DNA of 64,000 nucleotides from SIRX01 sp965214475. GTDB taxonomy: Bacteria > Actinomycetota > Rubrobacteria > Rubrobacterales > Rubrobacteraceae. Below are positions 42,896-51,269 of the stretch, piece by piece. The translations under genes were made by a program, and so were the position numbers. The first letter of the stretch is position 1, and each line of letters starts with the position of its first letter. Under the pieces are notes generated by a model. The model saw only the letters and a program-made list of their open reading frames with translations. It was not told the origin of the DNA and did no database searches. The stretch spans positions 2,914,001 through 2,978,000 of the forward strand of contig OZ243953.1 in NCBI GenBank assembly GCA_965214475.1. The letters run 5' to 3'.

Positions 42896-43945
42896 ATGAT
42901 AGAACAGATTAATTTTCTGGGGTTGTTTGTAGCCCTGCTCTTTGCAGGATATGGCATCATCCGGTACCGGAGGGGTGGCTGGCGCGGCATCGACCTTTTT
43001 CTGACCCTATTTTTGGCGCTGGGTGTTGCCGTGGTCTCGGTCGTTCCCCAGATCGGCGACTTTTTCGGGTGGTTGATCGGCCTGGAGAACCGGGCTTTCG
43101 CCCTGCTATCTTTCGCAGTGCTACTCCTTTTCGGCTTGTTTATCTGGTTATACAACCAGGTCAGGGGGGCGAACCGCCGTAACGGCGAGACCGTAACGGC
43201 AATAGCCGTTCGGCAGTATATGGAGCAATACGGTTCACCGGAGCCCCGGGCTGCGGGAGAGCCGGGTGAGATCCTGATAATCGTCCCGGCCTACAACGAA
43301 GCGGGGTCCATTCTGGAAGTTCTCGAACGTGTGCCGGAGAATGTCCTGGGCTACGACGTAAAAATAGTGATAGTTGACGATGGTTCCGCGGACGGCACGG
43401 AACAGGTGTCGTTAGCGGCAGGCTACCCGGTCGCGGCACACATAGTCAATCGGGGCCAGGGTGATGCTCTGCGGACCGGGTTCGAGATAGCCCAGCGGGA
43501 GAACGCCGACATCGTAATTAACTTGGATGCCGACGGCCAGTACAAGCCCGAGGAAATAGAACCGCTCGTACTCCCGATCATCAAGGGTGAGGCGGATTTT
43601 GTGTTGGGCTCGCGCTTTGCCGGGTTCTACGAGGAGTCTGGTAGCGTTCGGCACATTGGGGTGGTCTTCTTCTCCAAGTTGATCTCCTTGCTGACGGGAG
43701 TTTGGATCACCGACTGCACCAATGGTTTCCGCGCGATAAGGGTTTCGGAACTCCACAAAATGGACCTTCGCGAAGACCGCTTCAACGCCACCGAGATCAT
43801 CCTCGAAGCTCTTAGGAACAAGCTGCGTTTCAAGGAAATCCCCGTAACCATGCTGAAGCGCGCCGAAGGCGAGAGCAAGAAACCAAAGAAGCTGGCTTAT
43901 CCTCTCGGGGTCTTCCGGGTCATTATCGAAACTTGGCTGCGGTAG
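42896..43945 (+). CDS. DUF2304 membrane domain fused to GT2 polyprenyl-phosphate glycosyltransferase
   Basis: A 349-residue protein. Residues 1-95 form a DUF2304 domain with three hydrophobic helices (NFLGLFVALLFAGYGIIRY, FLTLFLALGVAVVSVV, FALLSFAVLLLFGLFIWLY). Residues about 120-345 are a family 2 glycosyltransferase of the dolichol-phosphate-mannose synthase type: IIVPAYNEAGSI, VIVDDGSADGT and the metal-binding DAD in INLDADGQYKPEE. It should make a polyprenyl-phosphate hexose at the inner face, which GT-C enzymes use outside. DUF2304 genes are often adjacent to GT2 genes; here they are one protein. GGAGG is 10 nt before ATG. Confidence 0.88.
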   Translation: MIEQINFLGLFVALLFAGYGIIRYRRGGWRGIDLFLTLFLALGVAVVSVVPQIGDFFGWLIGLENRAFALLSFAVLLLFGLFIWLYNQVRGANRRNGETVTAIAVRQYMEQYGSPEPRAAGEPGEILIIVPAYNEAGSILEVLERVPENVLGYDVKIVIVDDGSADGTEQVSLAAGYPVAAHIVNRGQGDALRTGFEIAQRENADIVINLDADGQYKPEEIEPLVLPIIKGEADFVLGSRFAGFYEESGSVRHIGVVFFSKLISLLTGVWITDCTNGFRAIRVSELHKMDLREDRFNATEIILEALRNKLRFKEIPVTMLKRAEGESKKPKKLAYPLGVFRVIIETWLR

Positions 43946-43983
43946 CGGCAGCCGCCGGAAGCGTCTCCGGCCCCGGTGCGTTT

Positions 43984-43989
43984 TAAGAT
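43984..43989 (+). promoter_or_regulatory. Candidate -10 box for a leaderless flippase transcript
   Basis: TAAGAT is followed by ACCAGT and the ATG at 43996, with no ribosome binding site. The same TAAGAT-NNCAGT-ATG arrangement precedes the LOV phosphatase gene at 62131. The upstream GT2 stop is only 51 nt away, so read-through is also possible. Confidence 0.4.
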
Positions 43990-43995
43990 ACCAGT

Positions 43996-45270
43996 ATGTT
44001 GAAGCTTCCCGGGCTAAAGGGTCAGCAGGGGGCGGCGAAGGGAACTCTCTACGTCGCGGTGGCTTTCGCCACCTCCGGGGTGCTCACCTTCGTCTTTCAT
44101 GGCTATACGGGCCGAGCGCTAGGTCTCGAGCGGTACGGGGAATTCGGAGTCATGTGGACGTCGGTATTTCTGGTGGCGCAGGTACTTTGGATCGGTATTT
44201 CTCAAACCCTCGGTCGCTACATCGCTAAAAGGGAGGCGCGGGGTGAAGACCCTGGCCCGGTAGTTTCCTCGGTTAAGAGGCTCACCTTGGTGTTGCTCGG
44301 GGTGTTTCTGCTCGTTTCAGCGTTGGCGAGTCCCTGGCTAGTTGGTGTGATCTTCGAGGGCGACGTGTTGCTTACGGTTGCTTTTGTGGCCGCTGTGGCC
44401 GCGTACGCCCCAGAATACTTCCGCCGCGGCACTTTCGGTGGCCACCGGCAATTCGCGCGCCTGGGCGCCCTACACGTGGTCGAGTCATCGAGCCGGATGG
44501 TGATCGCGCTGGTGCTGCTCTTTGCGGGGACGGGGATGTTTGGGCCGGCGTTCGCCGTGGTCGTCGGCCCACTACTGGGGGTGCTGGCGGTCCGTCCATC
44601 GCCGGTGGTGGAGGTCGTGGCCGAACAGAAGGTGGGCGCACCCTTCTCTGCTGTGGGGGCGTTCCGGTTCGCGGGACCGGTGCTCGCCTGCGTAGCATTT
44701 GGACAGTTGCTGTTGAACGGGGGGCCCATTCTCGCCCGTATCCTCGGCGCTACCAGCGAAGAGATCGCGCTGCTCGTCGCCGCCCTCATCCTGGCCCGCG
44801 TTCCCCAGACTGTACTGAGCCCCGTCGTCGCCACCTTGTTGCCGCACGCCAGTCGCACCCTCGCCACCGAGGGCGTCCAAGGCTTCGATCGCTTCGTGCT
44901 GCGCGCTACTGCCCTCGTGGGAGCCGTGGGAGTCCTGATGGTAGGGGGCGTCTGGTTCCTGGGAGAGTGGGCCGTGGGGCTAGTCTACGGTCCTGGCTTC
45001 CTCGCGGGGCGTGGCTTGCTGGCGGCTCTAGCGGCCCTCGCTGCCTTCTACCTGCTCTCCGAAACGCTCAATCAGGCTCTCTTTGCACTCGAACGCGGAC
45101 GCCTCGCGGCGCTCGGGTGGTTCGCGGGATTGCTGTTCGCCATCGGCTGCATGGTGGTATTGCGGACGGATGCGGTGGTGAATGGGATCGCTTATTCGTT
45201 GGCTCTCGGAGCATTTTTCGCTGCTGCGGCCCAGGGGTTTTTCTACTTCACAGTGCGAGTTGCGCGCTAG
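43996..45270 (+). CDS. Polysaccharide flippase-like membrane protein (MOP/Wzx-type)
   Basis: A 424-residue protein with about 12 membrane helices, hydrophobic throughout, of the oligosaccharidyl-lipid flippase fold. The opening GTLYVAVAFATSGVLTFVFHGYTGRALGLERYGEFGVMW places it in the Wzx/MVIN-like group that exports lipid-linked glycans. It follows the DUF2304-GT2 gene by 51 nt on the same strand and precedes a phosphatase-fold exported enzyme. The family is divergent, so transport of a glycan, teichoic-type polymer or peptidoglycan precursor cannot be distinguished from sequence. Confidence 0.8.
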   Translation: MLKLPGLKGQQGAAKGTLYVAVAFATSGVLTFVFHGYTGRALGLERYGEFGVMWTSVFLVAQVLWIGISQTLGRYIAKREARGEDPGPVVSSVKRLTLVLLGVFLLVSALASPWLVGVIFEGDVLLTVAFVAAVAAYAPEYFRRGTFGGHRQFARLGALHVVESSSRMVIALVLLFAGTGMFGPAFAVVVGPLLGVLAVRPSPVVEVVAEQKVGAPFSAVGAFRFAGPVLACVAFGQLLLNGGPILARILGATSEEIALLVAALILARVPQTVLSPVVATLLPHASRTLATEGVQGFDRFVLRATALVGAVGVLMVGGVWFLGEWAVGLVYGPGFLAGRGLLAALAALAAFYLLSETLNQALFALERGRLAALGWFAGLLFAIGCMVVLRTDAVVNGIAYSLALGAFFAAAAQGFFYFTVRVAR

Positions 45271-45421
45271 TGAAGTTGTACAATTATCCCCTAGCGCTTA
45301 GAGTAAAGTGCCCGGGATATCGCCACCGTCCGGAAGATTCGTCGGCCCGGGGTCGGACTAAAAACTTGCCTGCGCCGGAGAAAAGTTCTGGACGGGCTTA
45401 CGAGAACGAAAGAGAGCTTGT

Positions 45422-46909
45422 TTGAGCAAAGACCTGACCCGCAAGGACTTCTTGAAGGTCGCCGGCACCGGCGTCGCGGGTGCGGCGTTGCTCGGCGGGG
45501 CCGGGTGTTCGAGCTTTACGCAGGGAGCTTCACAGTTGCCCGACGAATATCTTCCTACCGGGGGGGCCAGAATGAACGTTGTATTGATCGTAATAGACAG
45601 CTTGCGCAAAGATCACATCGGGGCCTACGGCGGCAACGGGGCGCAAACCCCGAACCTGGACTCTTTCGCAAAGGAGAGCCTCAAGTTTACCCAGGCCCAT
45701 CCGGAGTCCGCGCCCACGATCCCTGCCCGACGGGCTATCCACACCGGGGACCGCTCCTTTCCGTTTCGGGACTGGGCGCCGAGGCCGGATTTCGACGTAC
45801 AACTCTACGGCTGGCAGCCTATACTCCGGGAACAGGCGACCCTCGCCGAGACCCTGCGGGACGACGGTTACTCGACGATGTTCGTTACCGATACCCTTCA
45901 TATGTTCCGTCCCTCGTACAACTTCCACCGGGGGTTCGACGTCTTCGAGTTTATCCGGGGCCAGGAGAAGGACCTCTACCGGCCACAATCTCAGAGGCCT
46001 GAGGGGGCGCTGGAAAAGTGCCTCATAGGTGGACCGACCGCCCCACGCACGGAAGAGATCCTGAGTCAATACTTGGCTAATACGGTGGGAAGGGAGAGCG
46101 AGGAAGACTGGTTCTCCCCGAGAGTCTTCGGTAGGGGTGCGGAGCTGTTGGAGGCTGCCAGGGAGATGCAGCCGTTCTTTTTGACGGTGGACTCCTACGA
46201 CGTACACGAGCCGTGGGACCCGCCGCAAAAATACATAGACCTCTACGATGAGGCCTACAATGGGCCGGAACCCTACGTCCCATCCTACGGTAGCAGCGAC
46301 TATCTCACCGAGCGTCAGCTAAAGCGGATGCGGGCACTCTACGCGGCGGAAGTCACGATGGTAGATACTTGGCTCGGACGCTTTATGGAGAAAGCCGAAG
46401 AGCTGGGACTGACGGGCAACACACTCTTCGTCGTACTCTCCGACCACGGCGTACTGCTCGGAGAGCACGGCATTACCGGCAAGCAGGCTTACGCGACGTA
46501 CACGCAGCTTATAGACGTCCCCTTCTTTATCCGGCACCCGCAAGGTAAAGGCGCCGGGGAGACGAGTGACTACTACGCCTCGACCCACGACGTGGCGCCG
46601 ACTATCCTTGGCTCACTGGGTGTCAAGCAGAAGCAGCCCATGCAGGGACAGGACCTGACCGCCATTTTGGATGGCAACGAACCCGAAGAACGGTCTCACT
46701 TCACCCTGGGATACGACGATCACGTCTGGACCCGGGACGACCGGTACGTCATGATCTCCCGAAACGACGGGGCAAATGCCAGGCTCTACGACATGCAGGA
46801 AGACCCGGATCAGAACAACAACATCGCCTCCGCCAACCCCGAAATCGTGAAACGGATGTTCGAGGAATATGTCCTGGAAGACGCCGGGGGTCCTCTACCC
46901 CAGTACTAA
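45422..46909 (+). CDS. Exported sulfatase-superfamily enzyme with a Thr nucleophile
   Basis: About 495 residues. Tat-like signal (TRKDFLKVAGTGVAGAALL) ending GGAGC, so it may also be lipid-anchored at C29. The alkaline-phosphatase/sulfatase fold is clear: IVIDSLRKDHIGAYG (metal D59), then TIPARRAIHTG at 99-109, and the late VLSDHGVLLGEHG and GSLGVKQ blocks. Sulfatases have Cys or Ser where this protein has T99 (TxPxR), as in the Thr of phosphoglycerol and phosphoethanolamine transferases such as LtaS. It may transfer a phospho-group onto the surface glycan or remove one. TTG start at 45422; its stop overlaps the next gene (TAATG). Confidence 0.82.
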   Translation: MSKDLTRKDFLKVAGTGVAGAALLGGAGCSSFTQGASQLPDEYLPTGGARMNVVLIVIDSLRKDHIGAYGGNGAQTPNLDSFAKESLKFTQAHPESAPTIPARRAIHTGDRSFPFRDWAPRPDFDVQLYGWQPILREQATLAETLRDDGYSTMFVTDTLHMFRPSYNFHRGFDVFEFIRGQEKDLYRPQSQRPEGALEKCLIGGPTAPRTEEILSQYLANTVGRESEEDWFSPRVFGRGAELLEAAREMQPFFLTVDSYDVHEPWDPPQKYIDLYDEAYNGPEPYVPSYGSSDYLTERQLKRMRALYAAEVTMVDTWLGRFMEKAEELGLTGNTLFVVLSDHGVLLGEHGITGKQAYATYTQLIDVPFFIRHPQGKGAGETSDYYASTHDVAPTILGSLGVKQKQPMQGQDLTAILDGNEPEERSHFTLGYDDHVWTRDDRYVMISRNDGANARLYDMQEDPDQNNNIASANPEIVKRMFEEYVLEDAGGPLPQY

Positions 46910-49017
46910 TGCCGGGTAGCAAGCACCCTTCAAAGCTCCGAAACATTCTCGGAGTTCGGTCTTTCGAGGCTCGTACCCTGCTGCTCGCCCTATGCTCCCT
47001 GATACTGCTCTGGCCTCTTCGCGGCCTGGTGGAGGGGGCGCCGTTGGTCTTGTTTGTCAGTGCCCTGGTTTTGTTTGTCTTGCCGGGAGCGCTGCTGACG
47101 AATTGGTTTTTGGGGGAGCATATCTCGGGCGGCGTGCTGCTGCCGGTAGCGTTCGTGGTCAGCGCCAGCCTCTACGGGCTTTTGGGCGTTCCCGTGCTCA
47201 TGCTGGGCCTGAGCATCGGAGTTTATCTGTGGGCTTCCGGTTTCGTATTGGCTCTCTTTCTCGTTATAGCGGCGTTCAGGGCAGTGTACAAAAGACCTTC
47301 GGAAGATAGAAGGGACGAAGCCAATCGCAGTCTTGTTAGCGTAATGCTTTGGGGCTTGTTCTTCATTCTGTCTGCCGTGTTGGCCTTTGCGTCGAGGCTG
47401 AGAATGCCGCAGATCTACGAGGACATATGGGTCTATATAGCGTGGGTGCGGGAGTTTGCGAGCGCGGACGAGCTCGCGCGGTACGAGCCGTATTTTGGAA
47501 ACGAGATCGAAGGTCTCTCCCGGGCGAAGATCAACGGCTGGCTTCTGGAGCAGGCAGTCCTCTCGCGGGTCTCCGGCCTGGACCCCGTCGAGATGGTACT
47601 GGACTACCTTACCCCGGCGCTCGTGATCCTGGCGCTGCTGTCGTTCTACGCGCTGGCACGGGTTCTGCTAAAAAATGAGTCTGCGGCCCTTTTTGTAGGA
47701 TGTCTATATGCCCTTTTCTTCTGGGCCTACCTGAGCTTCGGGGTTCATACTTTTGGTGGAGAGTTCATCGGGCGCGCGGCGGAGGATAAGTTGGTCGCCC
47801 GGTTTGCCTTTTTGCCTGTAGCCCTGATCTTTGCCGTTCTCTTTCTCGAACACCGCAAGCTACGTTATCTTGGTTTCTTCGCCCTCGTCGTCTGGGCGGT
47901 GGTCGTGGTCCACCCTATAGGGTTGGCGTTTATTGGCCTCTCTGTAGCCAGCTTCTGTCTCATCTATCTCGTCGCCAACTTTCGCGGGCGTAGAGCCTGG
48001 ACGGGCACGATAGCCTTGGGGGCGGTTCTCGCCAGCGTTGTCGTTCCGCCCGCTGTTTTACTGTTGGTAGGCGGTTCACAGGCTACCGCGTTGTATTCGG
48101 CCGACATAAACTCCGGAGACCCGGATGTGCTCGCCAACATGGTGTTTGTCCGGGAGGAGTGGCGACACATATACGAGCTGGAGAACGGCTACTTCATAAT
48201 GCACCCATACCTGATCCTGAACCCGGCTATCCTCATCGCCTACCTCGTGGGGATTCCGTTCCTGATACCGCGTCTGAAGAGCAGCGTCGCCGCCCAGATG
48301 TTGTTCGGCATAATGGTGGTCACGGCTGTGCTGGTCTACGTTCCTCCCGTAGCCACGTTCTTTGGCAACGAGGTGATCATCCCCTCCCAAATATGGCGCG
48401 TGGCGTGGCCCATACCCCTGGCCGCCCTTATGACCCTAGGCTGGCTCGTCTGGAAGGCGACGGTTTCCCTGGCGAACCGGCTGAACGAGCTTGGTATGCC
48501 GGAACGCCGGGTGAAGTATCTGCCCGTAGTGCTGATTGCGCTGCTTATGGTAGCCGCCTCGCCACTGGCCGTCGCTGGCGCGAAGACGGTGTACAACGCC
48601 AGCACCCCGTCTTCTGAGGTGCCCTACCCCGGCGACCCTATCTTCGCCTGGATCGGAAACAACATAAGAGAGCCCAGCGTGGTGTTCGCCCCGGACGCGG
48701 AGAATACCGCGATTCCGGCCTACTCGTCGTCGGCCGACGTGGTCAGCCTTCGGGGAGGAGCGATCCTGAACAACCTCGAAGCCCTGGAACGGCGCGCCGG
48801 AGAGAAAATAAAGGTCCCCCAGCGCGCCTTGGATGTGCAGAAGTTCTACGCGAGTCCTACTCTGGAAGAAGGCCTCCGTATACTCCGCCGCTACGACACA
48901 GATTACGTGATGGTCTACGGGAATTCCGGCTACGAAGCCCAACTACAGCAACTACCCGAGTTCGAGGTTATCGAGACTCCGAGCAAGCGCTACAGTCTGT
49001 TTGCGGTGGACCTGTAG
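46909..49017 (+). CDS. Third large GT-C-like polytopic membrane protein
   Basis: A 702-residue protein with about 13-14 spans and a C-terminal soluble domain (residues about 580-702). The opening LVLFVLPGALLTNWFLGEHISG and an external loop with MPQIYEDIWVYIAWVREF resemble the two GT-C-like proteins at 38.3-42.7 kb, but sequence similarity is weaker and AGEWLE is not present; instead VFAPDAENTAIPAYSS occupies the corresponding place. The ATG overlaps the stop of the exported phosphatase-fold gene by one nucleotide (TAATG), so the two are translated together. Likely a glycosyltransferase of the same surface polymer. Confidence 0.75.
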   Translation: MPGSKHPSKLRNILGVRSFEARTLLLALCSLILLWPLRGLVEGAPLVLFVSALVLFVLPGALLTNWFLGEHISGGVLLPVAFVVSASLYGLLGVPVLMLGLSIGVYLWASGFVLALFLVIAAFRAVYKRPSEDRRDEANRSLVSVMLWGLFFILSAVLAFASRLRMPQIYEDIWVYIAWVREFASADELARYEPYFGNEIEGLSRAKINGWLLEQAVLSRVSGLDPVEMVLDYLTPALVILALLSFYALARVLLKNESAALFVGCLYALFFWAYLSFGVHTFGGEFIGRAAEDKLVARFAFLPVALIFAVLFLEHRKLRYLGFFALVVWAVVVVHPIGLAFIGLSVASFCLIYLVANFRGRRAWTGTIALGAVLASVVVPPAVLLLVGGSQATALYSADINSGDPDVLANMVFVREEWRHIYELENGYFIMHPYLILNPAILIAYLVGIPFLIPRLKSSVAAQMLFGIMVVTAVLVYVPPVATFFGNEVIIPSQIWRVAWPIPLAALMTLGWLVWKATVSLANRLNELGMPERRVKYLPVVLIALLMVAASPLAVAGAKTVYNASTPSSEVPYPGDPIFAWIGNNIREPSVVFAPDAENTAIPAYSSSADVVSLRGGAILNNLEALERRAGEKIKVPQRALDVQKFYASPTLEEGLRILRRYDTDYVMVYGNSGYEAQLQQLPEFEVIETPSKRYSLFAVDL

Positions 49018-49039
49018 AACTTCAGAAGAAGATCGCACC

Positions 49040-50044
49040 CTACCGGGATTCGGTGCTTTGGTCCGTGAACCATGATACCGTGCGTTGCAGCCCCTCTTCC
49101 AGTCCGACATCGGCGTGCCAGCCTAGCATTCGGTCGGCCTTTGAGGTGTCAGAGTAGTTGCGCTGTACGTCCCCCTGCCGGGACTCTGTCTCGCGGACCT
49201 CTACGTCTTTTATGCTGGCGGTGGCGAGTACGGGGATCAGCATGTCTATGAGCTCCTGTACGGAGGTCTCGGCGTTGGTGGCGATCTGGAATACCTCCCC
49301 GCCCACGCCGTCCACGGTGGCCGCGAGCCGGACGGCCCGGATCAGGTCCTCTATATAGATGAAGTCTCGCGTCTGGGTGCCATTGCCGTAGATCTCCAGT
49401 ACTTCACCACCCATCGCCCGCTTCGTAAACTTCGCAACCGCGCTGCTTTTGTGTGTGGAGCCCGGACCGTAGACGTTGCCGAAACGCAGGGCGACGGTCT
49501 CTACGCCGAAGGTGCGGAAGTAGGCGGAACAGTACCCTTCTCCGGCGAGCTTGCTGGTCCCGTACGGCGAGACCGGGTGTGGCGGTACCTCTTCATGGAT
49601 CGGTGGGTCCACTTCTCCTACCGTGGCGCCGCTGGAGGCGAAAACGAATCGACTCGTCCCATGTTGGCGGGCGGCCTCCAGATAGTTGAAAGTCCCGATC
49701 ACGTTGGTCAAGCAGTCGGCGCGCGGGTCCGCCACCGAAGGCGCAACCCCCGTGTTGGCCGCGAAGTGGACGATAACATCCGCACCCTCCACCGCCCGCA
49801 TTGCCAACTCTTCATCCAGTATGTCTCCCTCGACGAGTTCGACGGTGGATGAACCACTGTTCGAGGACAGAGGTGTGAGCTTTGAGGGCGCCGTTTCGGT
49901 GAAACTGCCGGCGGCGGACAAGTCATCACGATCTCCTACGGAGAGGTTGTCCACTACCCGTATGACGTGGCCTTCTTCCCGCATTAAGGTCCGGACCAAG
50001 GCCGTCCCCAGAAATCCACAACCGCCGGTTATCAGCCAATTCAT
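49040..50044 (-). CDS. NAD-dependent epimerase/dehydratase (GalE-like)
   Basis: About 334 residues of the short-chain extended type. ITGGCGFLGTALVRTL is the dinucleotide motif, FASSGATVGEVD includes the catalytic Ser/Thr, and YGTSKLAGEGY gives YxxxK. It resembles UDP-glucose/UDP-GlcNAc 4-epimerases and related dTDP-sugar enzymes and would supply a nucleotide sugar for the glycan locus. ATG 50044 with GAAGGTG upstream is chosen; GTG 50050 adds two residues. It is transcribed opposite to its neighbours. The substrate cannot be fixed. Confidence 0.88.
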   Translation of the reverse strand: MNWLITGGCGFLGTALVRTLMREEGHVIRVVDNLSVGDRDDLSAAGSFTETAPSKLTPLSSNSGSSTVELVEGDILDEELAMRAVEGADVIVHFAANTGVAPSVADPRADCLTNVIGTFNYLEAARQHGTSRFVFASSGATVGEVDPPIHEEVPPHPVSPYGTSKLAGEGYCSAYFRTFGVETVALRFGNVYGPGSTHKSSAVAKFTKRAMGGEVLEIYGNGTQTRDFIYIEDLIRAVRLAATVDGVGGEVFQIATNAETSVQELIDMLIPVLATASIKDVEVRETESRQGDVQRNYSDTSKADRMLGWHADVGLEEGLQRTVSWFTDQSTESR

Positions 50045-50265
50045 AAGCACACCTTCAATGAGATCCCAATACCAATATCCATCTTGCGGATAATACTCTC
50101 TAGTCCAAATGTTTTCCTGATTCGTGTCCGGGCACCAAGTACGAACTATTCTCAGCGCCAGAAAGCGCCGCCTCTATTGCCCCCGAATTGAGTCGATCTC
50201 TGTGTTTTAATCTCGTTCAAGTCTTCGAGACCCGAGACACTTTATGCACGGGATGGTGATAAGAA

Positions 50266-50523
50266 TTGGGCGAGGGGCCGGGAATATTTCAGGAGATACT
50301 GTGGATCCTACTGCCAGCGTCAGTGTTTGCGCTGGTTTTGGGCCTTGGTGTCTTCGCCGGTGTGTACTTCGCCGTCAAGTTTGCGCTGGAGCGTTGGACG
50401 GCGACATACAAGGCTCCCCCGACTAAAGACGTTCTCGAAGTGGTCCGGGAGCGCTATGCTCGGGGTGAGATCTCCCGTAAAGAGTACGAGCAGTTGCGCG
50501 AAGACCTCGGAAGCGTGCTTTGA
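50266..50523 (+). CDS. Small SHOCT-domain membrane protein
   Basis: An 85-residue protein with one long N-terminal membrane helix (about 10-35, LLPASVFALVLGLGVFAGVY) and a C-terminal SHOCT motif (VRERYARGEISRKEYEQLRED) of about 25 residues. SHOCT domains are short two-helix units found on many small membrane and stress proteins; the function is unknown. TTG 50266 is a weak start with only a GGTGAT-like site; no better start is in frame. A terminator lies 45 nt downstream. Confidence 0.75.
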   Translation: MGEGPGIFQEILWILLPASVFALVLGLGVFAGVYFAVKFALERWTATYKAPPTKDVLEVVRERYARGEISRKEYEQLREDLGSVL

Positions 50524-50567
50524 TCCGGCTGCTCTTCCTATAAGGCAAGTCTTATAAGGTACGAAAA

Positions 50568-50598
50568 AGGCGTGGCGGGGAATTTCCCCGCCACGCCT
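50568..50598. terminator. Strong bidirectional terminator
   Basis: AGGCGTGGCGGGG at 50568-50580 pairs perfectly with its reverse complement at 50586-50598 around AATTT. On the minus strand it is followed by TTTTT, terminating the RlpA-like gene; it also ends transcription of the SHOCT gene from the other side. Confidence 0.88.
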
Positions 50599-50620
50599 GG
50601 TTTCTACAAAGCCTCTGGCT

Positions 50621-50980
50621 TTAGTAGTAAGAGCCGAGCACCTGTACGTCGACGTAGTCGACGCCACTGAGACCAATAGCCTGGGCGGAACCCTGCGAGA
50701 GGTCGAGACCCCTGCCGGCCACATAAGGACCCCGGTCGTTCACCCGGACGGTGATGCACTCCGCGTAGCAGACCTCAAGCTGGGTACCGAACGGCAGATA
50801 AGGATGGGCGGCGGTGTAGTCCCACTTATTGAAGACCTCACCATTGGCGGTCAGGTTGCCTTCAAGTCCGGGACCGTACCAACTCGTCAGCACCGGCTCG
50901 GCGCTGGCATCCTTCTCGGTAGCCGCCAACGCAAATGCCATCACGCCAGCCAACATAAACACTTTCAACAAACTCTTCAT
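50621..50980 (-). CDS. Secreted RlpA-like double-psi beta-barrel protein
   Basis: A 119-residue exported protein. The signal peptide (MKSLLKVFMLAGVMAFALAATEKDASA) is followed by an RlpA/DPBB domain: TSWYGPGLEGNLTANGEVFN, PFGTQLEVCYAECITVRVNDRGPY and GRGLDLSQGSAQAIGL, containing the conserved aspartates of lytic-transglycosylase-type RlpA. The two cysteines in LEVCYAEC may form a disulfide. These proteins bind or cleave denuded glycan strands at division sites or during resuscitation. The minimal length (no SPOR domain) is typical of Actinomycetota. The 289-nt upstream region is AT-rich and unusual, with an inverted repeat at 51226-51238. Confidence 0.88.
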   Translation of the reverse strand: MKSLLKVFMLAGVMAFALAATEKDASAEPVLTSWYGPGLEGNLTANGEVFNKWDYTAAHPYLPFGTQLEVCYAECITVRVNDRGPYVAGRGLDLSQGSAQAIGLSGVDYVDVQVLGSYY

Positions 50981-51269
50981 TTACCCCTCCAGATAAACGA
51001 TTTGCACAACAGGGCAAGAGGCTACTATGACGAAAAGGTGTGTCAACGCGTAGCAAAGTGCTTGCAAGTGAATGAATTCACATCTAAAACGTCGTATGGA
51101 ACTCGGTAAAATTGGGCTCTGAAATTCACCATTTCGCCACAAGTCTTATACTTTTGGGGATCTGACGTACCATAAAGTGTGTCTGGCTCAGCTAACATGC
51201 AGTATATATTGTGGCTTAATTGCCTCGAAATAATTTCGCAATATTTTCGTAACATCGAGAGGAGTAATA

